From: Verrucomicrobiota bacterium
GTDB taxonomy: Bacteria; Verrucomicrobiota; Verrucomicrobiia; Verrucomicrobiales; DEV007
Assembly: GCA_020630975.1 (NCBI GenBank)
Contig: JAHDID010000002.1
Location: 124,001-188,000, forward strand
Direction: 5' to 3'
Length of the DNA: 64,000 nt
Shown in pieces: positions 33,460-42,955 of this stretch. The stretch's first letter is position 1. Each line of letters begins with the position of its first letter. Position numbers and translations under genes: made by a program. The notes under the pieces are model-generated. The model had not been told where the DNA came from and did not search any database. It worked only from the letters and a program-made list of their open reading frames with translations.

Positions 33460-36400
33460 ATGCTGCTGCGCTGTGTTTTTCTGGTTTCGTTTCTGTTGAG
33501 TCATCAGGCCCTCTCCCAAGACGGGAGGGTGCTGGAGTATGACTTTTACTTGGCTGGTGCGGAGGATACTTTTATTGATCAGGGCACGGCTTCGTCGAGC
33601 TCGGGAGATGGCACGGTGGTTTCGGTTCGGTTTAGCTCTTCTAGTGCGCAGTGGGGACTGCTGCGGTATCGCTTTGACTCACTTTCTGAAGTGGCGACTC
33701 GGCCGGTCGTGGAGGCGGCGATCCGGGTGAATATTAATCACCAAGGTGGCAATGGATTGGTCGACACCAGCGGTAGGACGCTGGGGCTTTCGTTTCACCG
33801 GATGCTGAAAGAGTGGGATGAGACCAGTACGTGGAACTCGCTGAATCTCGAGGAAGGCGTCGACTATGTGGCCACTCCGATCACCACGGCCGAGATCTTG
33901 GGAGGGGCGACCGGGAAGCATGAAATTACTGGCTTTGCCGCTGCGGCTCAGGCCTGGGCCGATGGCAGCTGGGAAAACTACGGCATCCTAGTGAAACCGT
34001 ACGTGCCCGATGGCAGTAGCTACTACCCATTGGTGACATTTCGGTCGGTGGAATATCTGAAAGCTTATGATCGATTTCCGCAGATGCGGGTGCGGCTGAA
34101 GGGGACGACCTCTCGCCAGGTGCAGGGAGCCGATGTGCGCGAGCACTTGGCCGATGCGACTCTATATGTTAGCCCTACGGGTGATGATGGGGCAGATGGA
34201 TCTAGCGCCACTCCGCTGGCATCGATCAATACAGCCCTGTCGATAGCTGCGACCCGCCAAAGCCAATTCCTCGGCACCCGCATCGTGGTAGCAGCAGGTG
34301 TTTATCGCGAAACGCTAGATGCCCTGCAGACGCATGACACTCCGCCAGGCTGCTACGACCCGATTATCCTCGAGGCGGCTCCGGGCGCAGAGGTGGTCAT
34401 CACTGGGGCAGAGGCGTGGTCGAGCTGGCAGGCTACTGGTGCAGCAGATATCTACTCGGCTGCGTGGCCGTATGACTGGGGCAATGTGGTGCCGATACCA
34501 GCCGGCGGCACGGCCTATGAGCAAGAATGGGTCGAGGAGCACCCTCTACTGAGACGCCGAGAAATGGTAGTGGTGGAGGGAGATATCTACCGACAAGTGA
34601 TCGACTCTAGCGAGCTGCAGAGCCTACCGGGTAGTTTTTACGTAGATGAGGGTGGCGATACACTATCGGTGCACTTTTCGGCTGGTCATGGGCCTAGCTC
34701 GAGCGTGGAGGTTAGTGAGCGGGCATTCACTATGGTCGCACGAGATACCGATCACCTCGTGCTGAGAGGGCTTACCTTTCAGCATGCTGGTAGTGTGTTG
34801 CTGGATCGAGGTGGGGTGCTTCTAGAGCGGTGCTCTGAGCTACTCATTGAAGGTTGCCGCTTCAATGACAATAACGGCAATGGTCTATCGATCTACGGCA
34901 CCGATGATACGATCGATGGCTTCCCCATCATCTACCCATGCCGCCACATTACCCTCCGCGATACTCAATGGAATAACAACGGGATCGGAGGTATCGAAAC
35001 CTATGCCAATGAGAACGTGCTGATCGAAAACTGCGAGAGCTGCCAAAACAATTGGCGAGGCAATCGGGAGGGGTTTCGGTTTGGTTGGGTGACCAGCCGC
35101 CTCTATCGCTGTCACAATGCCATCATCCGCCAATTGAAGGCTAATCAGAATGAATGCCGAGGCTGGTGGTTTGACTACGACAATCGCGATATCCTAGTCG
35201 ATAACAGTCAGTTTAATCACAATCTAACTAACGGTGTGAAGTTCGAGGTCAACGAAGGACCTATCACATTCACTCAATGCCAATTTAATGACAATGGCGA
35301 GCCAGGGATCACCTCTACCAATGGCGGCGGTGTGGTATTCGAGGAATGTGAATTCCACAGAAATGGCAAAACACAGATCGAAGTGCTGCCGCTAGAGGCG
35401 CATTTTATACGCGACTGGGAGACGGGTATCAGCTCCGTGCAAGAGTCGATCGACTGGACTGTGACCGGTAATTCGTTTGAAACAGGGTTGGGTCAGAGCT
35501 TTTGGATCGTGCCGACTAGCGATCACCCGTTTATCGGCAGCCTAGTAGCCGATCGCAATCTCTACGCCGCTAGCTATGACCTGGAGGGCTTTCAGATCTC
35601 TGCCGATGCAGAGTCTATGGCTCTAGGCCAGTGGCAGAGTAGTACCGTGCAGGATAGCGGCTCGCAGATCTTCCGTCTCTACTCCACTGGTGATGCCGAA
35701 GATGACACCGAGGTGTTCCTGCCTATATCGCAGGACACCACGCTGCGAGAGGAAGTGCCGGATACCGCAGAGGGCACGGGAGTCGTGCTGACCCAGACGA
35801 TCTACGGTGCTGCGAGGTATACCTTTTTGCAGTTCGATTTGAGCGCGCTAGCTAGCTTTGATAGCGCGGCTTCGATCATTTCTGGCGCAGAGATCCAGCT
35901 CGAGATCAATGATATGCACCACAGCGGCGATCGCGATGTAGCAGGTCTGTCGCATCGCATCCAAGTGCACCGCGTGTATCAGCCTTGGTCGGAAAGCTCT
36001 ACTTGGAACTCGGCTGACAGTGTGACCACTGGGCGTGTCTACGATCCCACACCACTAACGAGTATAGATGTGGTAGGTAGTGAAGGCACGGGAAAGAAGG
36101 TGATCTCTGGGCTCGAGACTGCGGTGAAAAAGTGGTTATCTGGCGAATGGGAAAATGCGGGCGTCGTGCTGGTGTCTACTGCTACTGACGCCCCTTTTAA
36201 TTACTTGTCGATACGATCCAGAGAAACAACAAATATTGACGATCGGCCTACTTTGAGGGTGACCACGAGAGACCAGCAGGAGAGGTGGTCGTTTTACTCT
36301 TGGGCGCGAGAGCACTTCAGTGCGCGCGACATCACTGCACCGCAGGAGGCGATCTATACGGCTGATCATGACTCGGACACGGTCTCAAACTTTGATGAGT

Positions 36401-36726
36401 ATGCGGTCGGTAGCAATCCGAACGTAGTCGATGCGATAGGATCGACTCTGGACCTATTGATTACGGAGGACTCTGTGGATTTGGCATTTCGAGTGAAAGA
36501 TGGCAACATCGATCATGTATCTCCACATGTGTTTCAGATCGATGATGTGCAGTATCGTATCGCCACCTCTCTAGATTTGGAGGTCTGGCATCAGCAATCG
36601 GTGTTATGGCAACCACAAGGGACCTCCACTCGCGAGGGTGAGCTTTGGTTTACCGCTAAGCATGATAGATCGAATTTCCCTGATAAGCGGTTCTACCGCC
36701 TGGAGTATGGGCGAGTCGAGGAGTGA
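33460..36726 (+). CDS. Secreted beta-helix protein with two DNRLRE domains
   Basis: A 1,088-aa protein. The signal peptide MLLRCVFLVSFLLSHQALSQ comes first. Residues 27-215 form a DNRLRE-type domain (L-S-F-H-R-M-L-K-E-W-D-E-T-S-T-W-N-S). Residues 220-700 form a right-handed parallel beta-helix, beginning L-Y-V-S-P-T-G-D-D-G-A-D-G and carrying many N-N/N-D-N-G turns, as in polysaccharide lyases and related carbohydrate-active proteins. Residues 745-937 are a second DNRLRE domain. The tail has D-H-D-S-D-T-V-S-N-F-D-E-Y, like the C-terminal modules of Verrucomicrobiota secreted proteins. It probably binds or cleaves extracellular polysaccharide; the catalytic residues cannot be named. Confidence 0.78.
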   Translation: MLLRCVFLVSFLLSHQALSQDGRVLEYDFYLAGAEDTFIDQGTASSSSGDGTVVSVRFSSSSAQWGLLRYRFDSLSEVATRPVVEAAIRVNINHQGGNGLVDTSGRTLGLSFHRMLKEWDETSTWNSLNLEEGVDYVATPITTAEILGGATGKHEITGFAAAAQAWADGSWENYGILVKPYVPDGSSYYPLVTFRSVEYLKAYDRFPQMRVRLKGTTSRQVQGADVREHLADATLYVSPTGDDGADGSSATPLASINTALSIAATRQSQFLGTRIVVAAGVYRETLDALQTHDTPPGCYDPIILEAAPGAEVVITGAEAWSSWQATGAADIYSAAWPYDWGNVVPIPAGGTAYEQEWVEEHPLLRRREMVVVEGDIYRQVIDSSELQSLPGSFYVDEGGDTLSVHFSAGHGPSSSVEVSERAFTMVARDTDHLVLRGLTFQHAGSVLLDRGGVLLERCSELLIEGCRFNDNNGNGLSIYGTDDTIDGFPIIYPCRHITLRDTQWNNNGIGGIETYANENVLIENCESCQNNWRGNREGFRFGWVTSRLYRCHNAIIRQLKANQNECRGWWFDYDNRDILVDNSQFNHNLTNGVKFEVNEGPITFTQCQFNDNGEPGITSTNGGGVVFEECEFHRNGKTQIEVLPLEAHFIRDWETGISSVQESIDWTVTGNSFETGLGQSFWIVPTSDHPFIGSLVADRNLYAASYDLEGFQISADAESMALGQWQSSTVQDSGSQIFRLYSTGDAEDDTEVFLPISQDTTLREEVPDTAEGTGVVLTQTIYGAARYTFLQFDLSALASFDSAASIISGAEIQLEINDMHHSGDRDVAGLSHRIQVHRVYQPWSESSTWNSADSVTTGRVYDPTPLTSIDVVGSEGTGKKVISGLETAVKKWLSGEWENAGVVLVSTATDAPFNYLSIRSRETTNIDDRPTLRVTTRDQQERWSFYSWAREHFSARDITAPQEAIYTADHDSDTVSNFDEYAVGSNPNVVDAIGSTLDLLITEDSVDLAFRVKDGNIDHVSPHVFQIDDVQYRIATSLDLEVWHQQSVLWQPQGTSTREGELWFTAKHDRSNFPDKRFYRLEYGRVEE

Positions 36727-36817
36727 GGGGGGATTCTGCTATGTTATTTTGGTAGAATAGGTTGCCTAACCCGTTCTCCATACGCTTTGCCAAATGACAA
36801 AGTAGATAGGTGCTCAC

Positions 36818-37069
36818 AAGAAAGTGGCGGCGAACGCCAGTGAGTGGAGTTTCGTCGGGCTGAGAGATCTGGTTAGGCTTGGCGGCTAATAGCTTTGCGG
36901 TCCACTCGCTGCCACTTTTTGCATTGTTAGGAAATCTATAGTGTGATCGCAAGAAAGTGGCGGCGAACGCCAGAGAGTGGAGTTTTATCGGGCTGAGAGA
37001 TCTGGCTAGGCTTGGTGGCTAATAGCTCTGCGGTCCACTCGCTGACGCTCGCTGCCACTTTTTGCATTG
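36818..37069. repeat. Tandem REP-like elements with inverted A-core ends (repeat B)
   Basis: Two ~110-120 bp copies, 36818-36926 and 36950-37069, over 90% alike by eye. Each starts AAGAAAGTGGCGGCGAACGCC and ends in the inverse, CCACTCGCTG(ACGCTCG)CTGCCACTTTTTGCATT, so each can fold into a long hairpin. The ends are the same core as direct repeat A. No gene between 36727 and 37168. Confidence 0.85.
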
Positions 37070-37168
37070 GTGCAAAAATGCGACAGCTTGTGCCACTGTT
37101 TTCGTCGGGACTGCGGAATATCGATGAAATTTGCTGACTATCACTTGGTCCGGTATCTCAGGAAAGTA

Positions 37169-37621
37169 TCAATAGCAGGCTTCATACTGATTTCGCCTGA
37201 ACTTCAGTTCCGGCAGTCCGTCAATTCTCTCAATGATCCGACCAATATCCTCAGGGTTAGTGGACGGTGTTGCGTCGATTCCTATCTGCTTCCACTTTAC
37301 AAACTTCTCATCTACGAAGACGTCAGCGATCACAACCGTGCAGGCAAGGTCGAGATCGTCTGAGCAAACCAACACCGGAACTCTGCAAGATTCTGCACTC
37401 CGAAGATCGAGCTTTGCATTTACAATCGCTTGCTCTTTGTCTGAATAGAGATTTCCGAGCCAAGGAGATACTAATCCAAGCATCGAATCGTCACCAGACG
37501 CCTCTCGAATCATTATTTGTAATGGCTGGCCGTCAATCAGATAGGTGAGGCTGGGCTCTAGATAATCAACTAAAGATCGTTCCTCTACGGTAATCTCGGA
37601 ACAGTGGGATTTGCTGCTCAT
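37169..37621 (-). CDS. Conserved-looking small cytoplasmic protein, unknown
   Basis: A 150-aa acidic protein without signal or membrane helix. The alternation of strands and helices and the G-D-D-S-M-L-G-L-V-S-P-W-L-G-N-L segment look like a genuine folded domain, reminiscent in general character of small immunity-type or SUKH-like proteins, but I cannot place it in a family. It is AT-richer than the bat genes downstream and next to a REP-like cluster, suggesting an accessory gene. Confidence 0.5.
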   Translation of the reverse strand: MSSKSHCSEITVEERSLVDYLEPSLTYLIDGQPLQIMIREASGDDSMLGLVSPWLGNLYSDKEQAIVNAKLDLRSAESCRVPVLVCSDDLDLACTVVIADVFVDEKFVKWKQIGIDATPSTNPEDIGRIIERIDGLPELKFRRNQYEACY

Positions 37622-37731
37622 ATTTTAACCGTATGTTGAAAGAGCCTTAATTCAGTTCGGCAGGACTAGTAAAAGGCTTTGATGAGGTTCGCTGTCTCTA
37701 TCTTGGACTTCGGGCCCTGCCTGCTGGACGC

Positions 37732-39597
37732 TCAGCTTAGCTTCTTCAGCACTGCGATGTACTCATCTGCTTCGGCTGAGCTGATGGTTTGGTCGCTGCT
37801 GTCTGCGGAGTTGCTGTAGAGGGCGTCTTCGCATTTGCTTTTGAGGGTGGCGATGAAGTCTTTTTGCTCGGTGGACGCGTCGGGGTTTTCTTTGACCCAG
37901 GTATCGAAGGCTTGGTTGGTCAGTTGATAGAATTCGTCTTTGCTGAGGCCCGGTTTCACGAGGCGGCTGGCTTCTCGGTAGGTGAGCGGCTTTTCGGTGA
38001 TGTTTTTGGCTAGGCGGCGTTCGCGGACTTTACCTACTACTAGAAAAGAACCGAGTGCTACGATGCCTGCGCCGACTAGTCCATTGACGATACCGATAGC
38101 TAGCCATGGGCGGGTCTGGGCGGAGTAGGCTTTGAGATTGGGCGCGCCTTTGCGGATGTGCATGACATCGCTGAACTGAGCCATAGGAACGATGGGACCG
38201 GTGGCTGCAGCAGTGGGAAAGGCACCGATAGGCCCAGGGGCAGATGGCTGGGTGGGAGTGCCCCCGGCCGTGGTCGATGCCATGCCGGGATTGATCAATG
38301 TCGGAGCTGCATCGGGCTGCACGGTGAGCCGTGTCTCGGGCGACTGGTGGGTGACGTATTTTGCCGACTCGGGATCGAAGTAGGAGAGCTCGAAGGTAGG
38401 TAGGCGATCGACGACCTCGAGCGGGATCAGTACTTGGGTGAATAGAGTGCGCCCGGTATTGATGCCGTCGGATTCTTTATCGAGCACTTTCTTGCTTTTG
38501 TAGGTTTTCCATACTTTGGGGTCGAGCCCGGAGACGACGGGGGCATTCATGGTCTCGAAGTTGCCAATACCGGTCACGGCAAATTCCACGGATATAGGAT
38601 CGCCCACCTTTAGTTCGGTCGGGGTGGCGGAGGCTTGCATCTGGAATTGGCCCACTCCGCCAGTGAAGCTCTGTGGCGCACCGCTGGGTAGAGGTAGCAC
38701 CTCTAGATCGACGATGTTGGAGGCTACGGTGCGCTCTTTGGTAAACATACCGAGAAAGGAGCGGCTCTGCTCGTACACGCGCACACTGAACTGCCCAGGG
38801 CCAAGTTTGTGTTTGCCGGCTTTCAGCGAGTACATGGTGGTCGGCAGTTTTGCGGTGGAAAATACATTTCCCTGTAGCTCGACGCCTGCAGTCTCCATCC
38901 GCTCGAATCGCTTGATGACGAAGCTCTCATGCTTTAGCTCCGCACCGACGACTTTGTTGATGGCATTGTGCCCGGCCACATAGATAGTCGCATCGATAGG
39001 GAAGATCTGCTTTTCGTAGATGGGGGTGTCGGGTAGCTCGAGCTGGGCAAAGCGACTGCTAGTCGGATTGATCGGCGATGCTTTTTGATCGGATACCACG
39101 ACCTTTACCGGCTGGCTGGTGACTTTGTTTCCCCGTATCGATACCGGTATCGCTGGTATCTCGTAGGTGCCAGGGGTCTGGCCGACTACCTTGTAGTAGT
39201 AGGTGTAGGTGAGCTCGCGAGATAGCTGACCATTGATGATTTTGGTATTCTGAAAGAACTGGCTACTGGTGTAGACCACATCTAGCCCCTGCACTGCGAT
39301 TCGCTGCGGCATCTGCTCGTCGGGCTCGCCGCCGATCGCGCGAAACTCGACTGCCCCCCACTCGCCTACGGTGATGCGTGGGTTCACGACATTGGCTGAG
39401 AAGCTGTACTTTGGCTGCTGCGCGTGGAGTGGTGCAGATAGTAGGGCGATAAATGCGCCGAGGAGCAGCGTGGTGGCCGATTGTACCCTATTGAATGAAA
39501 ATTGTACCCTATTGAATCGGGACTGTACCCTATTGAATATCGGTAGTGGAATCGTCGGCATGATGATTTGGCTTTCTATACTAGACCGTGGGATCAC
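37732..39597 (-). CDS. batD: BatD-family membrane protein with repeat-derived leader
   Basis: A 621-aa protein of the BatD (oxygen tolerance) family: a signal-type helix near residues 41-60, several Ig-like beta domains across 65-480, one transmembrane helix near 510-535 and a cytoplasmic tail. It works with BatA/BatB/BatC vWA and TPR proteins in an inner-membrane complex of uncertain function. Start overlaps the batB-batC stop (ATGA-type, 4 bases), showing coupling. The N-terminus is odd: codons 20-40 encode F-N-R-V-Q-S-R F-N-R-V-Q-F-S F-N-R-V-Q-S-A, three in-frame 7-codon units made by the 21-bp repeat D. An internal ATG at 39561 would leave the repeat in place. Confidence 0.88.
   Translation of the reverse strand: MIPRSSIESQIIMPTIPLPIFNRVQSRFNRVQFSFNRVQSATTLLLGAFIALLSAPLHAQQPKYSFSANVVNPRITVGEWGAVEFRAIGGEPDEQMPQRIAVQGLDVVYTSSQFFQNTKIINGQLSRELTYTYYYKVVGQTPGTYEIPAIPVSIRGNKVTSQPVKVVVSDQKASPINPTSSRFAQLELPDTPIYEKQIFPIDATIYVAGHNAINKVVGAELKHESFVIKRFERMETAGVELQGNVFSTAKLPTTMYSLKAGKHKLGPGQFSVRVYEQSRSFLGMFTKERTVASNIVDLEVLPLPSGAPQSFTGGVGQFQMQASATPTELKVGDPISVEFAVTGIGNFETMNAPVVSGLDPKVWKTYKSKKVLDKESDGINTGRTLFTQVLIPLEVVDRLPTFELSYFDPESAKYVTHQSPETRLTVQPDAAPTLINPGMASTTAGGTPTQPSAPGPIGAFPTAAATGPIVPMAQFSDVMHIRKGAPNLKAYSAQTRPWLAIGIVNGLVGAGIVALGSFLVVGKVRERRLAKNITEKPLTYREASRLVKPGLSKDEFYQLTNQAFDTWVKENPDASTEQKDFIATLKSKCEDALYSNSADSSDQTISSAEADEYIAVLKKLS
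39482..39538. repeat. 21-bp-period repeat D, three-unit copy 2, inside batD
   Basis: Three exact units TGTACCCTATTGAAT start at 39482, 39503 and 39524, each 21 bp apart with differing 6-bp spacers (GAAAAT, CGGGAC). The array is preceded by GGCCGAT, as in copy 3 at 54.78 kb. Because 21 is divisible by three it leaves the batD frame open. Confidence 0.9.
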
Positions 39598-41864
39598 CAG
39601 TCTTGGTAGCGTTCGGCTTTGTAGGGGCGTGGGTAGACAGGGCGCAGCTCGCCATCCTCATCGGCTAGTGCTTCGATTAGGTTGCGGGCCTCGGTGGGCG
39701 AGTAGCCGGTGGTGGGATTTTTCATGGCCTGAGCGGCGGCTCGGGCGGCAGCAGCTTCTCGCTCGCGTTGCTCCTGTTCGCTACTAGGCTCTGCGGCAGA
39801 TAGCTCGCCTTCTTTATCCGATTGCTCGGATGCTTCTTGGTCTTGCTGCTGCTGTTGCTCAGATCGTTCGGCGGGTTCTTGGGGCTGACCCTGCTGCCCG
39901 TCTTGGCTATCACCTTCACCGTTTTGAGACTGATTGTCTTGCGAGTCGGCATCGGACTCATCGCCTTCGGAGCCTTGCTGCGAGTCTTGGTCTTCGCCCT
40001 GGTCCTGCTGGTCGCCGTTCTGCTCGCCTTCTTCGCCCTGTTGGTTTTCTTGCTGATCCTGCTCGTTTTCCTGGCCTTCGCCTGAGTCTTGTTGATCTTG
40101 GTTTTCCTGCTCGTCTTGGTTCTCCTGATCCTGATTTTCCTCTTGTTGCTGCTCCTGCTGTTGTTCCTCCTCTGGCGGCGGCGGCTTGTTCTCTAGCTCG
40201 GCGATCTTTTCTTTGAGGACTTTGATATTGTGGCGAGCATCGGCATTGCGCTTGTTGATATCTAGCGCCGCCTCGTAGTGCTCGAGAGCGCCCACCCACT
40301 GGCGTAGGGTTTGCTCGACTTTTTTGGGATCGACTGTCATCTCCATCAGATCGCCCGGAGCGCCTTGATCGGATTGGCCGATGGTGGCCTGGCCTTTGCG
40401 GTAGAGTGTGTTGCCGAGATTGTAGTGAGCCTGCTCGCGGGTACGCCGAGACGGGCGGATGAGCGCCTCGCCATAGGCTTTGGCGGCCATCTCGTAGTCG
40501 CCGGTGCGGTAGGCGGCCGAGCCGAGGCCTAGCTGCAGATCGGTGCGCTCGCGGTCGCTCTGGCCACGCTCCAGCAGGCGGCCGATGAGCTGGCCTACCC
40601 CTCTCGAGCGGCGGCCTCTCCTGTCTGCCTCTGGGGCGGCATTCTCCTGCTCTGCTAGTGCGGTCTGAAAGCTCTCGATGGCCGAGGGAAAGTTTTCCCG
40701 CTCGAGGTACCACCAGCCATCCGAGGCCGAGCTAGAGGTGGGCGCAGCTAGCAGTAGCCAGCCGAGCGCCGAGAGAGCGGCCAGTTTTTTGCGAGGGGAA
40801 GCGGCTTTGCCTTTGAAGTGCTTTCTCCCCAGAGAAAAGACCAGCGAGCACAGGTGAGCCAGTAGCAGACAGACGGCTGCGATGCTCAGCGGCCACATGA
40901 ATCTCTCGATACGGCGCTGCTCGACTTCTTCGAGCTTGGTGAGATTGGTCTCGAGACTGGCGGTGATGGTTTTGACCACCTGGGTGAGCGAGCCGCGATC
41001 GCCGAGCTGGATGTAGAGCCCGCCGCCGGATGCCAGACCTCGCAGGGCCGATGGGTCCAGTCGCGAGCGCACGATCTTGCCCTCGCTATCTTTCAGGAAT
41101 GCTCCCTCGATCGGGCGGCCATCGGCACCATACTCCGGGATCAGCGCGCCCTGCTCGGTGCCGACACCGATGGTGATGATGGTCATGTTGTCGGCTTTGG
41201 CAGCGGTCTTGATTTTTTCCAGCTCGCCTTGGCCCTCGAGCGCCTCGCCATCGGAGAAGATGATTAGTGCATTTTGCTTGGAGTTGGCCTCTTTAAAGGC
41301 GGACAGCGCCTGCGAGGCTGCGGCGGTGAGATTGGTCCCACCGCGAGGGATCAGCTCGGTATCGACCTGATCGATCGACTCGATGATGGCCTCGTGATCA
41401 TTGGTGAGCGGTGCCTGCAGAAAGGCGCGCCCGGCAAAGGCGACCAGACCGATGCGGTCCTCGGGCATGCCATCTACGATGTCTCTGGCGGCTAGCTTGG
41501 CTCGCTCGAGGCGATTGGGCACCAGATCGGTGGCGAGCATGCTGCGCGAGGTATCGATGGCTACCATGATGCTGCGCCCCTCGCTGTAGGTCTCCTCGAT
41601 CTCCTCGTAGCCCCACTGGGGACGGGCCAGCGCGATGATGAGAAATGCCACGCCGACCATGAGAAAGCCAAAGGAAAACGACTGCTGCAGCTGCCGCGTG
41701 CGGCTGACCAGTTTTTCGAAAAGGCGCGGTGCGACCAGACCATCGAGGCTGCGCCGATTCGACAGGACGGACCACACTCGTAGCGCGATGAATAGCGGTA
41801 GCAACAGCAGAGCCAAGAGCCACATCGGCTCGGCAAACAGCTCATCTATCCAACTAAAAATCAT
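39594..41864 (-). CDS. batB: BatB-BatC fusion: vWA membrane protein with TPR and Gln/Glu-rich tail
   Basis: A 756-aa protein that joins two usual neighbours. Helices near 12-30 and 58-78 come first. The vWA domain spans about 90-290 with MIDAS D-T-S-R-S near 105 and a G-G-T-N-L-T loop near 165. A helix follows near 322-345 and another near 365-380. Residues 395-570 are TPR repeats (Q-A-H-Y-N-L-G-N-T-L-Y-R-K-G-Q). A Gln/Glu/Asp tract of over 100 residues fills about 575-700. BatB and BatC are separate in the original Bacteroides operon; fused forms are common elsewhere. It probably forms the core of a MoxR-linked complex, although no moxR is in the window. Confidence 0.88.
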   Translation of the reverse strand: MIFSWIDELFAEPMWLLALLLLPLFIALRVWSVLSNRRSLDGLVAPRLFEKLVSRTRQLQQSFSFGFLMVGVAFLIIALARPQWGYEEIEETYSEGRSIMVAIDTSRSMLATDLVPNRLERAKLAARDIVDGMPEDRIGLVAFAGRAFLQAPLTNDHEAIIESIDQVDTELIPRGGTNLTAAASQALSAFKEANSKQNALIIFSDGEALEGQGELEKIKTAAKADNMTIITIGVGTEQGALIPEYGADGRPIEGAFLKDSEGKIVRSRLDPSALRGLASGGGLYIQLGDRGSLTQVVKTITASLETNLTKLEEVEQRRIERFMWPLSIAAVCLLLAHLCSLVFSLGRKHFKGKAASPRKKLAALSALGWLLLAAPTSSSASDGWWYLERENFPSAIESFQTALAEQENAAPEADRRGRRSRGVGQLIGRLLERGQSDRERTDLQLGLGSAAYRTGDYEMAAKAYGEALIRPSRRTREQAHYNLGNTLYRKGQATIGQSDQGAPGDLMEMTVDPKKVEQTLRQWVGALEHYEAALDINKRNADARHNIKVLKEKIAELENKPPPPEEEQQQEQQQEENQDQENQDEQENQDQQDSGEGQENEQDQQENQQGEEGEQNGDQQDQGEDQDSQQGSEGDESDADSQDNQSQNGEGDSQDGQQGQPQEPAERSEQQQQQDQEASEQSDKEGELSAAEPSSEQEQREREAAAARAAAQAMKNPTTGYSPTEARNLIEALADEDGELRPVYPRPYKAERYQDW

Positions 41865-41892
41865 CTATCTCGAGTCTACGTATATCTCCCTC

Positions 41893-42945
41893 CTAGGGAA
41901 AGCGGCGCCAGAGAGTCTCTCTGCCTATCAAAGTGACGACGCCAAAGAAAAGTGCCACACCTGCGAACCAGTAAAAGAGCTCAGTGGCCTCCACTGTGAC
42001 TCTACGTCTGACCTCAGTCTTTTCCATCTGATCGATCTCATCGAAAATTTTCTGCAGATTGGAGGTATCCTGCGCGCGGAAAAATTTGCCGTTGGCGATG
42101 GCAGCGATCTGCTGCAGGGTCTCCTCGTCGTACTCCTGGGTGAGGCGGGTCGGGCCTAGAGGCGTCTGCACCACGTGATCGCCATAGGTACCTACGGCGA
42201 TGGTGTAGATCTTGATACCTAGGGTCTTGGCGAGTTTGGCCGACTCGATGGGATTGAGCTTGCCGGAGTTGTTTTTACCATCGGTGAGTAGCACGATGAC
42301 TTTGCTCTTCGACTCGCGCTTGTCGAGGCGCTTGGCGGCGGCTGCGATCGCCGAGCCGATGGCCGTACCATCCTCGACCAGGCCGATGGCGACACGCCCG
42401 AGACCGTAGGGCCCCTCGAGCCAGGTCTTTGATAAAGTGAGTGGACTGGCCAGATACGGCCGCCCGGCGAATGCGACGATACCGATGCGATCGCTCTGTC
42501 GACCACGGATAAACTCGCGTGTCACCTTTTTGGCAGCCTGCAGTCGATTCACTCGCCCACCGCTGATGAAGAAGTCCTCGGCCTGCATCGAGCGCGACAC
42601 ATCGATGGCGAGGATCAGCTCGATGCCGCTGTCTTTGATCTCCTCGCGCCGATCGATCTTTTGCGGGCGGCTGAGCGCCATGATGGTGAAGGACAGGCAC
42701 AGAAAGATCGACATGTAGCGAAAGCCACCGGGGCCGCCTTTGGCCTGGCCAGCCATCCGCTCGAGGATGTGTAGGGAGGAAAACTGGATCGCACCCTCGC
42801 TACCGGAGCGGCCTTTGAGCAGGGCTAGCAGTGGCAGGAGCAAAAAGCCTAGCAGCACCCACGGGTAGGCCAGCTCGACCGAGTCGGTCAATCCGACACC
42901 GAGTAGTAGACATATGGGGAGCAGCAATAGCAGGAGAGTCGCCAT
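41893..42945 (-). CDS. batA: BatA-family vWA membrane protein
   Basis: A 350-aa protein with helices near residues 3-18 and 26-43, a third near 80, a vWA domain from about 108 to 300 with MIDAS D-V-S-R-S-M near 114 and D-G-T-A-I-G-S-A near 192, and a last helix near 318-338. It belongs to the Bat operon and lies 28 bp upstream of the batB-batC fusion. It starts 10 bp after fabH, so the bat genes appear to be transcribed with the fatty-acid/phospholipid genes. vWA domains of this type bind metal and mediate protein assembly in the periplasm. Confidence 0.88.
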   Translation of the reverse strand: MATLLLLLLPICLLLGVGLTDSVELAYPWVLLGFLLLPLLALLKGRSGSEGAIQFSSLHILERMAGQAKGGPGGFRYMSIFLCLSFTIMALSRPQKIDRREEIKDSGIELILAIDVSRSMQAEDFFISGGRVNRLQAAKKVTREFIRGRQSDRIGIVAFAGRPYLASPLTLSKTWLEGPYGLGRVAIGLVEDGTAIGSAIAAAAKRLDKRESKSKVIVLLTDGKNNSGKLNPIESAKLAKTLGIKIYTIAVGTYGDHVVQTPLGPTRLTQEYDEETLQQIAAIANGKFFRAQDTSNLQKIFDEIDQMEKTEVRRRVTVEATELFYWFAGVALFFGVVTLIGRETLWRRFP

Positions 42946-42955
42946 GTGGGAGCGG

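Noticed and set aside
39482-39538. CRISPR array at repeat D
   Set aside because: Only two or three units, spacers of 6-9 bp, no cas genes.
39958-40713. 251-codon frame in batB-batC
   Set aside because: Shadow frame rich in Arg/Gly/Pro; the vWA-TPR frame explains the region.
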